Assembly (NCBI GenBank): GCA_016284305.1
Contig: JAEEON010000003.1
Location: forward strand, 1 to 43,213
Length of the DNA stretch: 43,213 bases
Reading direction: 5' to 3'
Source: Bacteroidales bacterium
Lineage (GTDB): Bacteria > Bacteroidota > Bacteroidia > Bacteroidales > F082
Every line of letters starts with the position of its first letter. The stretch's first letter is position 1. Positions 35,701 to 43,213 of this stretch are shown in pieces. A program made the translations under genes and the position numbers. The notes under the pieces were generated by a model. That model was not told the DNA's origin. It saw nothing but the letters and a program-made list of their open reading frames with translations, and made no database searches.

Positions 35701-36864
35701 TCAGTTATCTTTTTTAGCAAGTTCTTCTTTAACTTCTGCCATCACGTCAGAGAGGTTTTGGCAAGCTTCCATGGCATCACCGGCGGTGGCGTCGGTATAG
35801 TATTGGACAAAAGGAGCCTTCATGGCGTTGATTTTGTTCAGAGCGTCATTAATGGCATTGACCGTCTTGGTATCCAGTTCCGCATTTCCGTCAGCGATGT
35901 AAGCATGCAGTGAGCGGTCTTCGTCGCGAGTGCTCTCCATGCCGCCCATATAGGCGTTTTGGATGCTGATGATGTTGTCGTAGAAGTCAACGATGGACTT
36001 CTGACTATAAGGAGATTCCACATAATGCGGATCCTCGCCAGTGTGAGGTTTGCCGATCTTGGATGTGCCCACTTCGTCGGCGATGTCGATGCAGCCGTCA
36101 GCGATAGCCTGCAGTGCATTGGTAAAGGTGGCATAGGTGCTACCCGCCTGGCCAGCAAAGAGCATGTTGTTGCCATAGGAGTTGTTGCCTCCATTGACGG
36201 TGGTGTTGAGTTCCAGTTCTTCCATCAGTGCGGAATGTTCAGCGGGAGCGTTTTCATCCCAGCTCACTTCCAGTTGGAAGCAGCGGTTGCGGAGGTCGCG
36301 CGACACGGCCACCACGTAGGTCATCATGTCGTCGTTCACCTCATTCACATCACGGGGTTGTCCCTCACGGAACAGGATGTACTCGATTCCGTGGAAACCC
36401 AGCAGGGCGTTGCCAAGCTGTTCTCCGGCCACGGTGCCGTCTTCGTCGCCAGCCAGCATCTCGATCATGGGCTGACTAGCCATCAAGTTGTTGAAGGCAT
36501 CTTCATCGAGGGGCCATGAGTCGATATGAGGGTCGATGCCGAAGTCGGAGGCGGCGCCATACAAGAAAGCCTCGCTCATCTCCCACCACTTGCGGGCTTC
36601 GAGGAAGCTCACGGTAGCTTGGTTGAGGTTGTTTTGGGTCTTGTTGGCTTTCAAAGCCTCCAGATTGTCCACGAGGTTTTGCGCTTCAGCAGCCAGGTTG
36701 CCGTAAGTGGGGTACACCGTCTGCTTGAGGTACTGTTTCACGATAGCCTCTTTGGTTTCTTTGTTTTTTTCTTCAATGACTTGGTCTTTGCCGCAGGAGT
36801 TGAAACCCAGGGCAAACAGGGCTGATACCGCGATCAGTGCCAGTGTTTTCGTTGTTTTGTTCAT
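35701..36864 (-). CDS. Imelysin (M75-like) iron/haem-associated lipoprotein
   Basis: 387 residues. Lipoprotein signal ending LGFNSCGKD. All-helical imelysin fold with the hallmark GxHxxE motif as GFHGIE at 156-161, preceded by DSWPLDEDAFN, and a second helical repeat with YSQKSIVDFYDNIISIQNAYMGG. Imelysin proteins are linked to iron or haem uptake and resemble the M domain of EfeO; proteolysis is doubtful. It is the first gene before the di-haem cytochrome, 2 bp apart, so co-transcription is near certain. Regulation by iron is likely but no Fur box was identified. Confidence 0.88.
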   Translation of the reverse strand: MNKTTKTLALIAVSALFALGFNSCGKDQVIEEKNKETKEAIVKQYLKQTVYPTYGNLAAEAQNLVDNLEALKANKTQNNLNQATVSFLEARKWWEMSEAFLYGAASDFGIDPHIDSWPLDEDAFNNLMASQPMIEMLAGDEDGTVAGEQLGNALLGFHGIEYILFREGQPRDVNEVNDDMMTYVVAVSRDLRNRCFQLEVSWDENAPAEHSALMEELELNTTVNGGNNSYGNNMLFAGQAGSTYATFTNALQAIADGCIDIADEVGTSKIGKPHTGEDPHYVESPYSQKSIVDFYDNIISIQNAYMGGMESTRDEDRSLHAYIADGNAELDTKTVNAINDALNKINAMKAPFVQYYTDATAGDAMEACQNLSDVMAEVKEELAKKDN

Positions 36865-37063
36865 GGGTTTATTTGTTTAGTTGTTAGAATTTACGTCATC
36901 TGAATATTCACGATGCAAAATTCCAACTTCCTGGCCTGCGATGGAATCACTAAAAATGATGATTTGATGGGGTGATGGTTAGCTGAAAATGGGGATAAAT
37001 GATAGCAATCCTAATTATTTGAATTATCGAAATTGAAATTATAACCATTATTATATAATATTA

Positions 37064-37093
37064 TTTGAGATACTATAGAATATTATATATTTG
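37064..37093 (+). promoter_or_regulatory. Orphan plus-strand promoter
   Basis: TTTG at 37064-37067, 18 bases, then TATATTTG at 37086-37093: a good Bacteroidota-type promoter. No intact gene follows on this strand. Confidence 0.55.
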
Positions 37094-37102
37094 TAGAAAT
37101 AT

Positions 37103-37186
37103 GATAATAAAACGAAAACAACAAGCCACGAACAATTGCTCGAAAAGAACATAGGTAGAATTGACAAACCTGTAAGGGACTTTTAA
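37103..37186 (+). pseudogene. Possible remnant of a small gene, perhaps an XRE-type antitoxin N-terminus
   Basis: Starting one base out of frame from an ATG at 37101, a 27-codon frame reads DNKTKTTSHEQLLEKNIG then RIDKPVRDF and a stop. Restoring one G after the AT of the ATG would join it to the start. A third frame then continues KALGVPSAFLDLGSF to a stop. The run resembles the first residues of Bacteroidota XRE antitoxins, but it is too short to be sure and may be chance. Confidence 0.25.
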
Positions 37187-37358
37187 AGCTCTTGGTGTTC
37201 CTTCAGCTTTTCTTGACCTTGGTTCGTTTTGCCGAGTGGTATTATGGTAATATGTGGTGAGTGATAACTAATAATCAGGGTTACAATAGTAGAATTTAGG
37301 TTATTAAGAAGATCCACTGGGGGCGGAATCAACTTAACCTCCAGAAAAAGAATTTACA

Positions 37359-40300
37359 TCAATTCCCCTCTGCTACCATTGATACTGGGTAATAAGCTTG
37401 TTTATATACTACAACATTCCTTCCTTCAATTGCTTTATGCAGCCGATATATTAAACGATAGACAACATTTGTGTCTTCAAAGTAATCCATGTATTCGATC
37501 TGTTTGAATGGCATTTCATTAATAAGGTCTTCTGCCTCTATATCACCGTTCTCCCTCACATAGCCCACAATGAGGTTAAGGAACTCTTGTTGCTTGGCGT
37601 TGAAATGGTAATCCCTCAAATACTGGCCAAACAATTCATTGATGGCCATTTGGTCGAGGCCGACAATCTTTCTCACAAAAGCACCCAAGGATTTGCCTTT
37701 GGCCACGGCATCGTATTCTTCCCTTGAACCCAACTCCTGCCACAACAACCGCTGTAGTTCTTCAACATCAGCGGCAGTTAAGGGGATCAGGCTCTTGATT
37801 TTCATAATCACGCCAGTGTTGGTGTGACGCGCCAAGTATTCCTCTACCCTCGTCCTGTAGTCCTTGAACGACGGCACAATGCCTTGCTGGTCTTCCAATT
37901 CCACCACCTCATCGGTGAAATTGGTGTATCGGAACTCGGTGGTTTCGTCATAAATGTAATGCACCAATCCCCGAATCTCGTTGCGAAGGCTTTCCAGACT
38001 CGTGATACTTTGGGCATTCCAAAACTCGTCAGAAATGTAGTATTTCAGCCGCGCCACATTCTCCCTGATTTCTTTCAGTGTGGACTTTTCGAGCAAAGCG
38101 TTACAAATGTCCACAACCCTCTTAATCAGTTTGTTGTAGTTTTTGTTGCCTTCCAAGAATGCGGCTTCGATGCGATACACGCACAAATCGAACCGCTTGG
38201 CGCTCTCATCGCCGCCGACTGATTCCAACAAGGGGACAACCTCGCTGATGAGTTCCCTGTAGTCGATGGCGCTGATGTATTCCCATGTCTTTTCTTCCGA
38301 ATATTTGTCCACATACTTCAAGTTATAGTGGACATTCACCTTGCTGCGCTTCAGTTCTCTCACCCTCGACATCCAATCGTTTCGCAATTCCTCATAATAG
38401 GCCTTGTGCTCCGCAATCTCTTGATGCTTGAAAGCCTGCAACTCGCAAATCATTTCGGCCTTGGTCACATAGATTTCTTGCGTGAGCGTCCTCCCCTTTC
38501 GGCCTTCTTTTCCATCGGAACTCATGCCGAAGTAGTCGAAGTTGCCGCAAAAGTCAAAGATAAAGAAACCCTGCTTGTCCTTATGCGAGGCGAAAGTAGC
38601 GTCTTCGCTCTTTTCAAGGAAATAGTCGCTGCTGGGCGAGAACACATTCAAGTCTTCACACTTTCTTGTGCCGCGACCAATCATCTGCCAAAACATGATT
38701 TTCGACATCACGCGCTTGTAGAAGACCAAATTCAGCACTTCGGGCACATCGATGCCCGTGTCTAACATGGCCACTGAAACAGCTATTCTCGGCATCTTGT
38801 CGGCACCCTTGAAATCGTCGATGGCGACATCTGCCATCGGGGTCTTGTAGTCAATCACCTTGCAATAGTCGTCGCCATATTTCGGGTACAACTCCTTGAA
38901 TCGACTGACGATACGCTCGGCGACTTCATGCTTCTGTGCAAAGATAATCGTCTTGCCCAATTCCTCGCCACCCTTGATGCGCAAGCCTTCTTTCATTAAG
39001 GTATGCAGCATGGCGTCAATGGTGTCTCTGTTCAGGATGTTGTTCAAGAAGTTGGCACCGGCCACCCAATCGGGAATGTTGCCGTCGTCGTCAACGAAGG
39101 TCAACTCAAACTCCTCCTTCTCCTCTTCGGTAAGGTCGTCATATTTCAAGCCGCTTTGCAGGAGTCTCGTCGTGCGGTTCTTGGCTCTGAAATTCACCAA
39201 GTAGCCTTCTTTCACCGCCTTCTCGAAATCATAGTTGTAGGTGGGAACGCCATGGGGCAAATCAAACAAGTCGTAAGTGGTCAGGTTCACCTGTTCTCTC
39301 GGGGTGGCGGTCAAGCCGAGCATCAGACTGTCGAAATAGCGGAAGATTGCGCGGTATTTGTTGTAGATGGTACGATGACATTCGTCGGAAACAATCAAGT
39401 CAAAACGCCCGATACCGTAGGTCTTTTTGTCGGAGTCGATAAGGTTGAGGATGGTGTTGTAGGTCGAAAGGATGATGTTGGCGTTATAGTCGCGTTTATC
39501 CTTTGTCTCTTCGGAGATAGCGCAAATCGTGGCATCAGGCATATACTTGACAAAGTCGCCTTTGGCCTGCTTCACCAACTCTTTACGGTCGGCCAAAAAC
39601 AGCACGTTTTTCACCCAATCGTTGCGCTGCAAAATATCGACCAGGCCAACGGTGCAGCGAGTCTTGCCCGTGCCCGTAGCCATTACTATCAGTTGCTTCC
39701 TGTGCATTTCGTTGAGCGACTCGCAAACAGCAGTGCAGGCTTCCTGGATGAAGTAACGGTCCGAAATTTCCGGCTTTATCTTGTCGTCTTCAATTTTCTT
39801 CAAATTGCGCCTCACAATGAGCGAATGAAGTTCGTCCTTGCTGTAATAGCCATACACACGGCGGGCAGGATAGCATCGGCCATCCTCCATCATCACCTTG
39901 TAGCCATTGGTGTAGAACACCACCGGCCTTGCACAGCCATACATCCTTTGCAGGCAATCGGCGTAGGCTTTGGCTTGCGCCGCGCCTTCCTCCTCGCTCT
40001 TCGAAGTGCGCTTGGCCTCAATCACGGCGAGCGGCAGACCGTCTTCGTCAAACAGCACATAATCGGCCCTGCCGTCCTTCCCGTCGGGCATTCCTCTCAC
40101 GACGATTTCGGTGCCCACCTTGCCGTGTGCGCCACGGCCTTTGGCCTTTGAGAACTCCCATCCGGCCTCCTGCAGTGCCGTGTCGATATAGATCTTTCGG
40201 GTTTCGTCCTCGTTGAAATCAACCGCCGATTTCAGTTTCGTCTCCGTCGTATTGACTTGGCACTCCTTGACTTCCTCCTTGTCGACCACGATTTCCTCTT

Positions 40301-40751
40301 CATTGGCCTGAGCCACCTCCTCTGTCGGCTTTTCGGTGACAGCGTAATCGGCACGGTTGAAGCGCGGATATTCCTCGTAGGTGCCGAAGAAGTGCATCAT
40401 CTCGTGGGTGAAGTAATACAAGGCTTCAAGCGCAGCCATGGCGTGCGCCTTGGTGACGGGTTGGGAATGAGCTGCGTTGTTGCCAATCTTGCGGATAAGG
40501 TGGATGGTGCTCATCATGGAGTCGTCCATGAAGTTGCTGAATTGTGCATTTTGGACGAGGTCGAACAGCCTTGCGCTTCTGTCATAGTCGCCATACTTGG
40601 CCGTGTAGAAAATCTTCACCATCGATTCCAAGGCCGACCTCGACTTGAGCGCAGACACCTCGGGCATGGCCACGACATACTTTTCGGCCTCGCAGCAAAG
40701 GCTGTGGAGTTGGCTGAAGACCCGTCGGTTGTTCAAAAACTCAAAGTTCAT
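37359..40751 (-). CDS. hsdR: Type I restriction endonuclease subunit R
   Basis: 1130 residues. The N-terminal 125 residues are a helical DUF4145-like domain (NRRVFSQLHSLCCEAEKYV, IRKIGNNAAHSQ). The PD-(D/E)xK nuclease is at about 180-280, with Asp230 in GRADYVLF and EAK at 245-247. The SF2 translocase follows: Walker A ATGTGKT at 358-364, DECH at 456-459, TATPRE, MLDTGIDVPEV and MIGRGTRKC near 697. The C-terminal part (about 850-1120) fits the EcoEI-type HsdR tail. It cuts DNA far from an unmethylated site after translocation, in complex with HsdM and HsdS. The gene starts 35 bp after hsdS. All key motifs look intact. Confidence 0.95.
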   Translation of the reverse strand: MNFEFLNNRRVFSQLHSLCCEAEKYVVAMPEVSALKSRSALESMVKIFYTAKYGDYDRSARLFDLVQNAQFSNFMDDSMMSTIHLIRKIGNNAAHSQPVTKAHAMAALEALYYFTHEMMHFFGTYEEYPRFNRADYAVTEKPTEEVAQANEEEIVVDKEEVKECQVNTTETKLKSAVDFNEDETRKIYIDTALQEAGWEFSKAKGRGAHGKVGTEIVVRGMPDGKDGRADYVLFDEDGLPLAVIEAKRTSKSEEEGAAQAKAYADCLQRMYGCARPVVFYTNGYKVMMEDGRCYPARRVYGYYSKDELHSLIVRRNLKKIEDDKIKPEISDRYFIQEACTAVCESLNEMHRKQLIVMATGTGKTRCTVGLVDILQRNDWVKNVLFLADRKELVKQAKGDFVKYMPDATICAISEETKDKRDYNANIILSTYNTILNLIDSDKKTYGIGRFDLIVSDECHRTIYNKYRAIFRYFDSLMLGLTATPREQVNLTTYDLFDLPHGVPTYNYDFEKAVKEGYLVNFRAKNRTTRLLQSGLKYDDLTEEEKEEFELTFVDDDGNIPDWVAGANFLNNILNRDTIDAMLHTLMKEGLRIKGGEELGKTIIFAQKHEVAERIVSRFKELYPKYGDDYCKVIDYKTPMADVAIDDFKGADKMPRIAVSVAMLDTGIDVPEVLNLVFYKRVMSKIMFWQMIGRGTRKCEDLNVFSPSSDYFLEKSEDATFASHKDKQGFFIFDFCGNFDYFGMSSDGKEGRKGRTLTQEIYVTKAEMICELQAFKHQEIAEHKAYYEELRNDWMSRVRELKRSKVNVHYNLKYVDKYSEEKTWEYISAIDYRELISEVVPLLESVGGDESAKRFDLCVYRIEAAFLEGNKNYNKLIKRVVDICNALLEKSTLKEIRENVARLKYYISDEFWNAQSITSLESLRNEIRGLVHYIYDETTEFRYTNFTDEVVELEDQQGIVPSFKDYRTRVEEYLARHTNTGVIMKIKSLIPLTAADVEELQRLLWQELGSREEYDAVAKGKSLGAFVRKIVGLDQMAINELFGQYLRDYHFNAKQQEFLNLIVGYVRENGDIEAEDLINEMPFKQIEYMDYFEDTNVVYRLIYRLHKAIEGRNVVVYKQAYYPVSMVAEGN

Positions 40752-40786
40752 ATCCGCAAAGTTTTTACAATAGTCGTTCTTTTTCT

Positions 40787-41887
40787 TTATCCGAAATACT
40801 CGTCCATCTTGCTGTCCATCAGTTCTTCTAGGTCGCTGATTTCTTGTTTGATTATGGCGTTAGCAGCATCTGCTTTTCGAGCAAATTCAGCAAAGACTTT
40901 TTGCTGTTCAATCGGGGGAACAATGAAAGGTATTTCTCTCACATCTTTCATGTTTATTTGTTTGAGAGCAATCCCTTGAGTGCGTTCTGCTATATAGTGC
41001 TGAGTACCTTCTGTCAAAAACTGATAATAAACAAACCAACGGTTTATGCTTTCGCTGCATTCTATAGGGGTTATGCCACGAGTCACATTACAATCTTTAA
41101 GCCCTTCCGAAGCCAATGCGACCATTCCCGTAGTTCCTCGTACACACAACAAAATCTCATCACCTTCCAATATTGTTCTTTTATACGAATTAGATATTTC
41201 TTTTGTTGTTTGCTTCAGTCCATCTCTAAACACAAAAGTATTAACCATATCAACTGGCCTAACCACTGGAACACCATCATCCACTCCATCTCCAGGCTGA
41301 ACTATTCCATATGAAATGGAGCAACCTTCTGCTACAATCTCTTCCAACTTCTTCACATCCCATCCCTTTTCATTCTCCACAGGATCCCCAAACATCTCCT
41401 GGAACTTGCTCTTCACCAACTCATCCAAATCTTCCAGTTGCTTGCGTTTGAAGTCGATGGCTTTTTGGATGGTGTCCAATGAGGCTGAGATATGTTTTTG
41501 GGTTTCTAAATCGGGTAAATCCACAAAGAACTTTCCGTATTCCTTGAAATAAATATGCGGAATAGCAGCTCCTTTATACAATGAGCCCAAATCCATTGCG
41601 ATTAAAGCATACTTCAAATACTGCAAATCAACCTCATCATTTGGAACTATATACTGCATCGTTCCCAATAGTGAAGAATAGCCAGGATATACATCGACTC
41701 TACCAACGCCCGAACCATCTTTTACAATTCCAATATATGGCGTATCGCAACAATAGAAATCAACATCCTTAATATAACCTGAAGCACCATAAATCGGGAA
41801 CTGTCCCTCGTGTTGGCCAAGGTCTTTTAAGGCAATGTTCTTTGTGAAGCCTCTGCAAATATCTTTCAACTGCTTTCTCATAGCCAT
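40787..41887 (-). CDS. hsdS: Type I restriction-modification specificity subunit S
   Basis: 366 residues from ATG 41887, which overlaps the hsdM stop by one base (TGATG). Two half-subunits are visible. Target-recognition domain 1 (about 1-130) ends FFVDLPDLETQKHISASLDTIQKAIDF and leads into the first coiled coil. Domain 2 (about 175-310) ends IPFIVPPIEQQKVFAEFARKADA and the second coil, DLEELMDSKMDEYFG. Each domain reads half of a bipartite DNA site; the site cannot be predicted from this. The first domain is the shorter one. Its region is visibly more AT-rich than the flanking hsd genes, as often seen for exchanged recognition domains. Confidence 0.92.
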   Translation of the reverse strand: MAMRKQLKDICRGFTKNIALKDLGQHEGQFPIYGASGYIKDVDFYCCDTPYIGIVKDGSGVGRVDVYPGYSSLLGTMQYIVPNDEVDLQYLKYALIAMDLGSLYKGAAIPHIYFKEYGKFFVDLPDLETQKHISASLDTIQKAIDFKRKQLEDLDELVKSKFQEMFGDPVENEKGWDVKKLEEIVAEGCSISYGIVQPGDGVDDGVPVVRPVDMVNTFVFRDGLKQTTKEISNSYKRTILEGDEILLCVRGTTGMVALASEGLKDCNVTRGITPIECSESINRWFVYYQFLTEGTQHYIAERTQGIALKQINMKDVREIPFIVPPIEQQKVFAEFARKADAANAIIKQEISDLEELMDSKMDEYFG

Positions 41888-43213
41888 CAAATATCCTTTG
41901 CCGACAATTCCTCAATAATAACAGCAAATTGTTTTTCCAACTGCCTAATTGAACCCATAATCTCTGTTGTCGACCTATAGTTTTTCTTTTCGACCTTTTT
42001 CTTTTGGTACTTGTTGAAACTGAAAACATAGTCGTTATCGACAATTTCCTGCTTGTCGACGAGGAAAGACTTGTCGTATTTGGTGCGTTGGGCTTCGCCT
42101 TCGAGGTTGTTCCAACGGGCGATGATGTCGGGGATGTCGTTTTCGGCTACCGGCTCGCGCTTTTGGTCGAGCGAGAAGCCGTCGGCCTCCATGTTGTACA
42201 TCCAAACCTTGTCGGTGCCGCCATTGTCGGTTTTCTTGAACACCAAAATGCCCGTCTGTACCCCGCTATAGGGATAGAACACGCCGCCTGGCATGAAAAT
42301 CACGGCCTCCAGCTCCTGCTCCTCCACCAAAGCCTTGCGCAGTTTCTTGTAGGCCTTGTCGTTGGTGTTGTTCAACACGCCCACGGGGATAATCGACACG
42401 CAGCGGCCACCCGTCGATAGCAGCCTCAGAAAGAGTGCCAGAAACAAGAGTTCGGTCTTCTTGGTGCCGCCACTGATTTGGATGAGGCTCTTGGCCACCG
42501 TCTCGGGGTCGAGGCTTCCCGAAAACGGCGGATTGGCCAGAATCAGCGTGTATTTCGACTTCTCGGTATAGTCCGACGACAGCGAGTTGTTGTAGCGGAT
42601 GGTGGGGTTCTCCACTTGGTGCAGGGTCATGTTCATGCAGCCGATGCGCAGCATGTCCTTGTCGGTGTCGAAGCCCGTAAACATCACATCGTTGAAATGC
42701 TTGCGGTTACCTTTCTCCATCAGTTCGCTCTCATAGTGCTTCTGCAAATACTTGGCCGTGCCCGTCAGGAAGCCGCAGGTGCCCATAGCGGGGTCGACCA
42801 TAATGTCCTTCAATGTGGGTTTGGCCAGTTCCACCATCATGTCGATGATATGGCGCGGGGTGCGGAACTGCCCGTTGTCGCCGCTGGTGGCCATCTTCGA
42901 CAGCAGGTATTCGTAGCAGTCGCCCATCATGTCCTTGTCATTAAGGCCCAAATTCTCATCGCTCAGCGAGGCCACCATCTTGCCAAGGATGTAGGGCGTT
43001 GAAACGTCAAACTTGGCATCTTCCATGAACTCGGCGAAGGCGGTGCGTTTCTCGCCGTGCAGCGTCTTGATGAAGGGAAACACATTGTCGCGCAGGTTGT
43101 CGAACATCTTGCCGTTCTCAAACTCCTTGAACACCGACCAGCGCAAATGGCTGTACGGCACATTGATTTTCAGCTTCTCGTCCACGAAGTTCCCTCCCTT
43201 GAAAACGAAGTCT
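41887..43213 (-). CDS. hsdM: Type I restriction-modification methyltransferase subunit M (partial, N-terminus outside window)
   Basis: The frame stays open to the right edge; no ATG precedes the first residues seen (FVFKGGNFVDEK), so the 5' end is missing. N6-adenine methyltransferase features: AdoMet motif DPAMGTCGFL and catalytic motif ILANPPFSG (NPPF). Other family landmarks are QFRTPRHIIDMMVEL, GFDTDKDMLRIGCMNM, IIPVGVLNN, FMPGGVFYPYSGVQTGILVF and YDKSFLV. It methylates the site chosen by HsdS and forms the M2S core. The Gly-Thr-Cys-Gly in motif I differs slightly from the common GTGG but looks functional. Confidence 0.93.
   Translation of the reverse strand, partial: DFVFKGGNFVDEKLKINVPYSHLRWSVFKEFENGKMFDNLRDNVFPFIKTLHGEKRTAFAEFMEDAKFDVSTPYILGKMVASLSDENLGLNDKDMMGDCYEYLLSKMATSGDNGQFRTPRHIIDMMVELAKPTLKDIMVDPAMGTCGFLTGTAKYLQKHYESELMEKGNRKHFNDVMFTGFDTDKDMLRIGCMNMTLHQVENPTIRYNNSLSSDYTEKSKYTLILANPPFSGSLDPETVAKSLIQISGGTKKTELLFLALFLRLLSTGGRCVSIIPVGVLNNTNDKAYKKLRKALVEEQELEAVIFMPGGVFYPYSGVQTGILVFKKTDNGGTDKVWMYNMEADGFSLDQKREPVAENDIPDIIARWNNLEGEAQRTKYDKSFLVDKQEIVDNDYVFSFNKYQKKKVEKKNYRSTTEIMGSIRQLEKQFAVIIEELSAKDI

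Larger units (their letters stand above)
36865..37358. other. AT-rich 494-bp gap between the imelysin operon and the type I R-M operon
   Basis: No intact gene on either strand. The middle (about 37010-37110) is very AT-rich. It contains a plus-strand promoter (37064-37093) and a possible decayed short gene (37103-37186). No hairpin terminator after hsdR, tRNA or recombination site was seen. Confidence 0.6.

Noticed and set aside
39003..40151. Plus-strand 382-codon open frame opposite hsdR
   Set aside because: hsdR motifs on the minus strand are complete; the plus frame has no recognisable pattern.

Overview
The window looks like a chromosomal segment of a Bacteroidota bacterium, most likely order Bacteroidales (gut or rumen type). 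The signs are many TAnnTTTG-type -7 promoter elements just upstream of starts, few Shine-Dalgarno sequences, many lipoproteins and outer-membrane proteins, a FISUMP-domain lipoprotein, a fused CcsB-CcsA cytochrome c synthetase, an Arc-like mini-protein, and an imelysin. No rRNA, tRNA, CRISPR array, transposase or integrase was seen.

Layout. (1) 1-3390, minus: the 5' 1130 codons of a very large secreted protein. It has a signal peptide, a long propeller-like region, an NlpC/P60-like cysteine peptidase core and then near-identical 219-bp InlB-type repeats running off the left edge. A small XRE regulator with a 12-bp inverted repeat in front of it lies just upstream. (2) 3933-8815, minus: a tightly coupled five-gene cassette of ECF-like sigma factor, membrane anti-sigma-like protein, exported caspase-like protease, outer-membrane protein and FISUMP lipoprotein. 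This is the most interesting system in the window. (3) 8993-13434: a DUF5618-like protein, an operon of SPFH protein, PH-like membrane protein, 57-aa Arc-like protein and alpha/beta hydrolase, and a divergent M48 lipoprotein protease. (4) 13447-19697: envelope metabolism, with a MurD-type ligase and a MurL-like epimerase (an alternative route to D-Glu in peptidoglycan), a YqgE/AlgH protein, and a GH3-beta-lactamase fusion for muropeptide processing. (5) 19760-29142, minus: a thioredoxin-like protein and a large lipoprotein, then an operon ahcY, glycosyltransferase, purD, membrane protein, rnhB. (6) 29266-36864: an outer-membrane beta-barrel receptor-like protein on plus, and on minus an imelysin, a di-haem c-type cytochrome and CcsBA, which together read as a periplasmic haem/iron module. 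(7) 36865-37358: an AT-rich gap with a promoter and a possible decayed small gene. (8) 37359-43213, minus: a type I restriction-modification operon hsdM (5' end outside the window), hsdS, hsdR.

Functional calls rest on motifs read by eye in the translations. No database search was run, so family names for less conserved proteins are recognitions, not search results.
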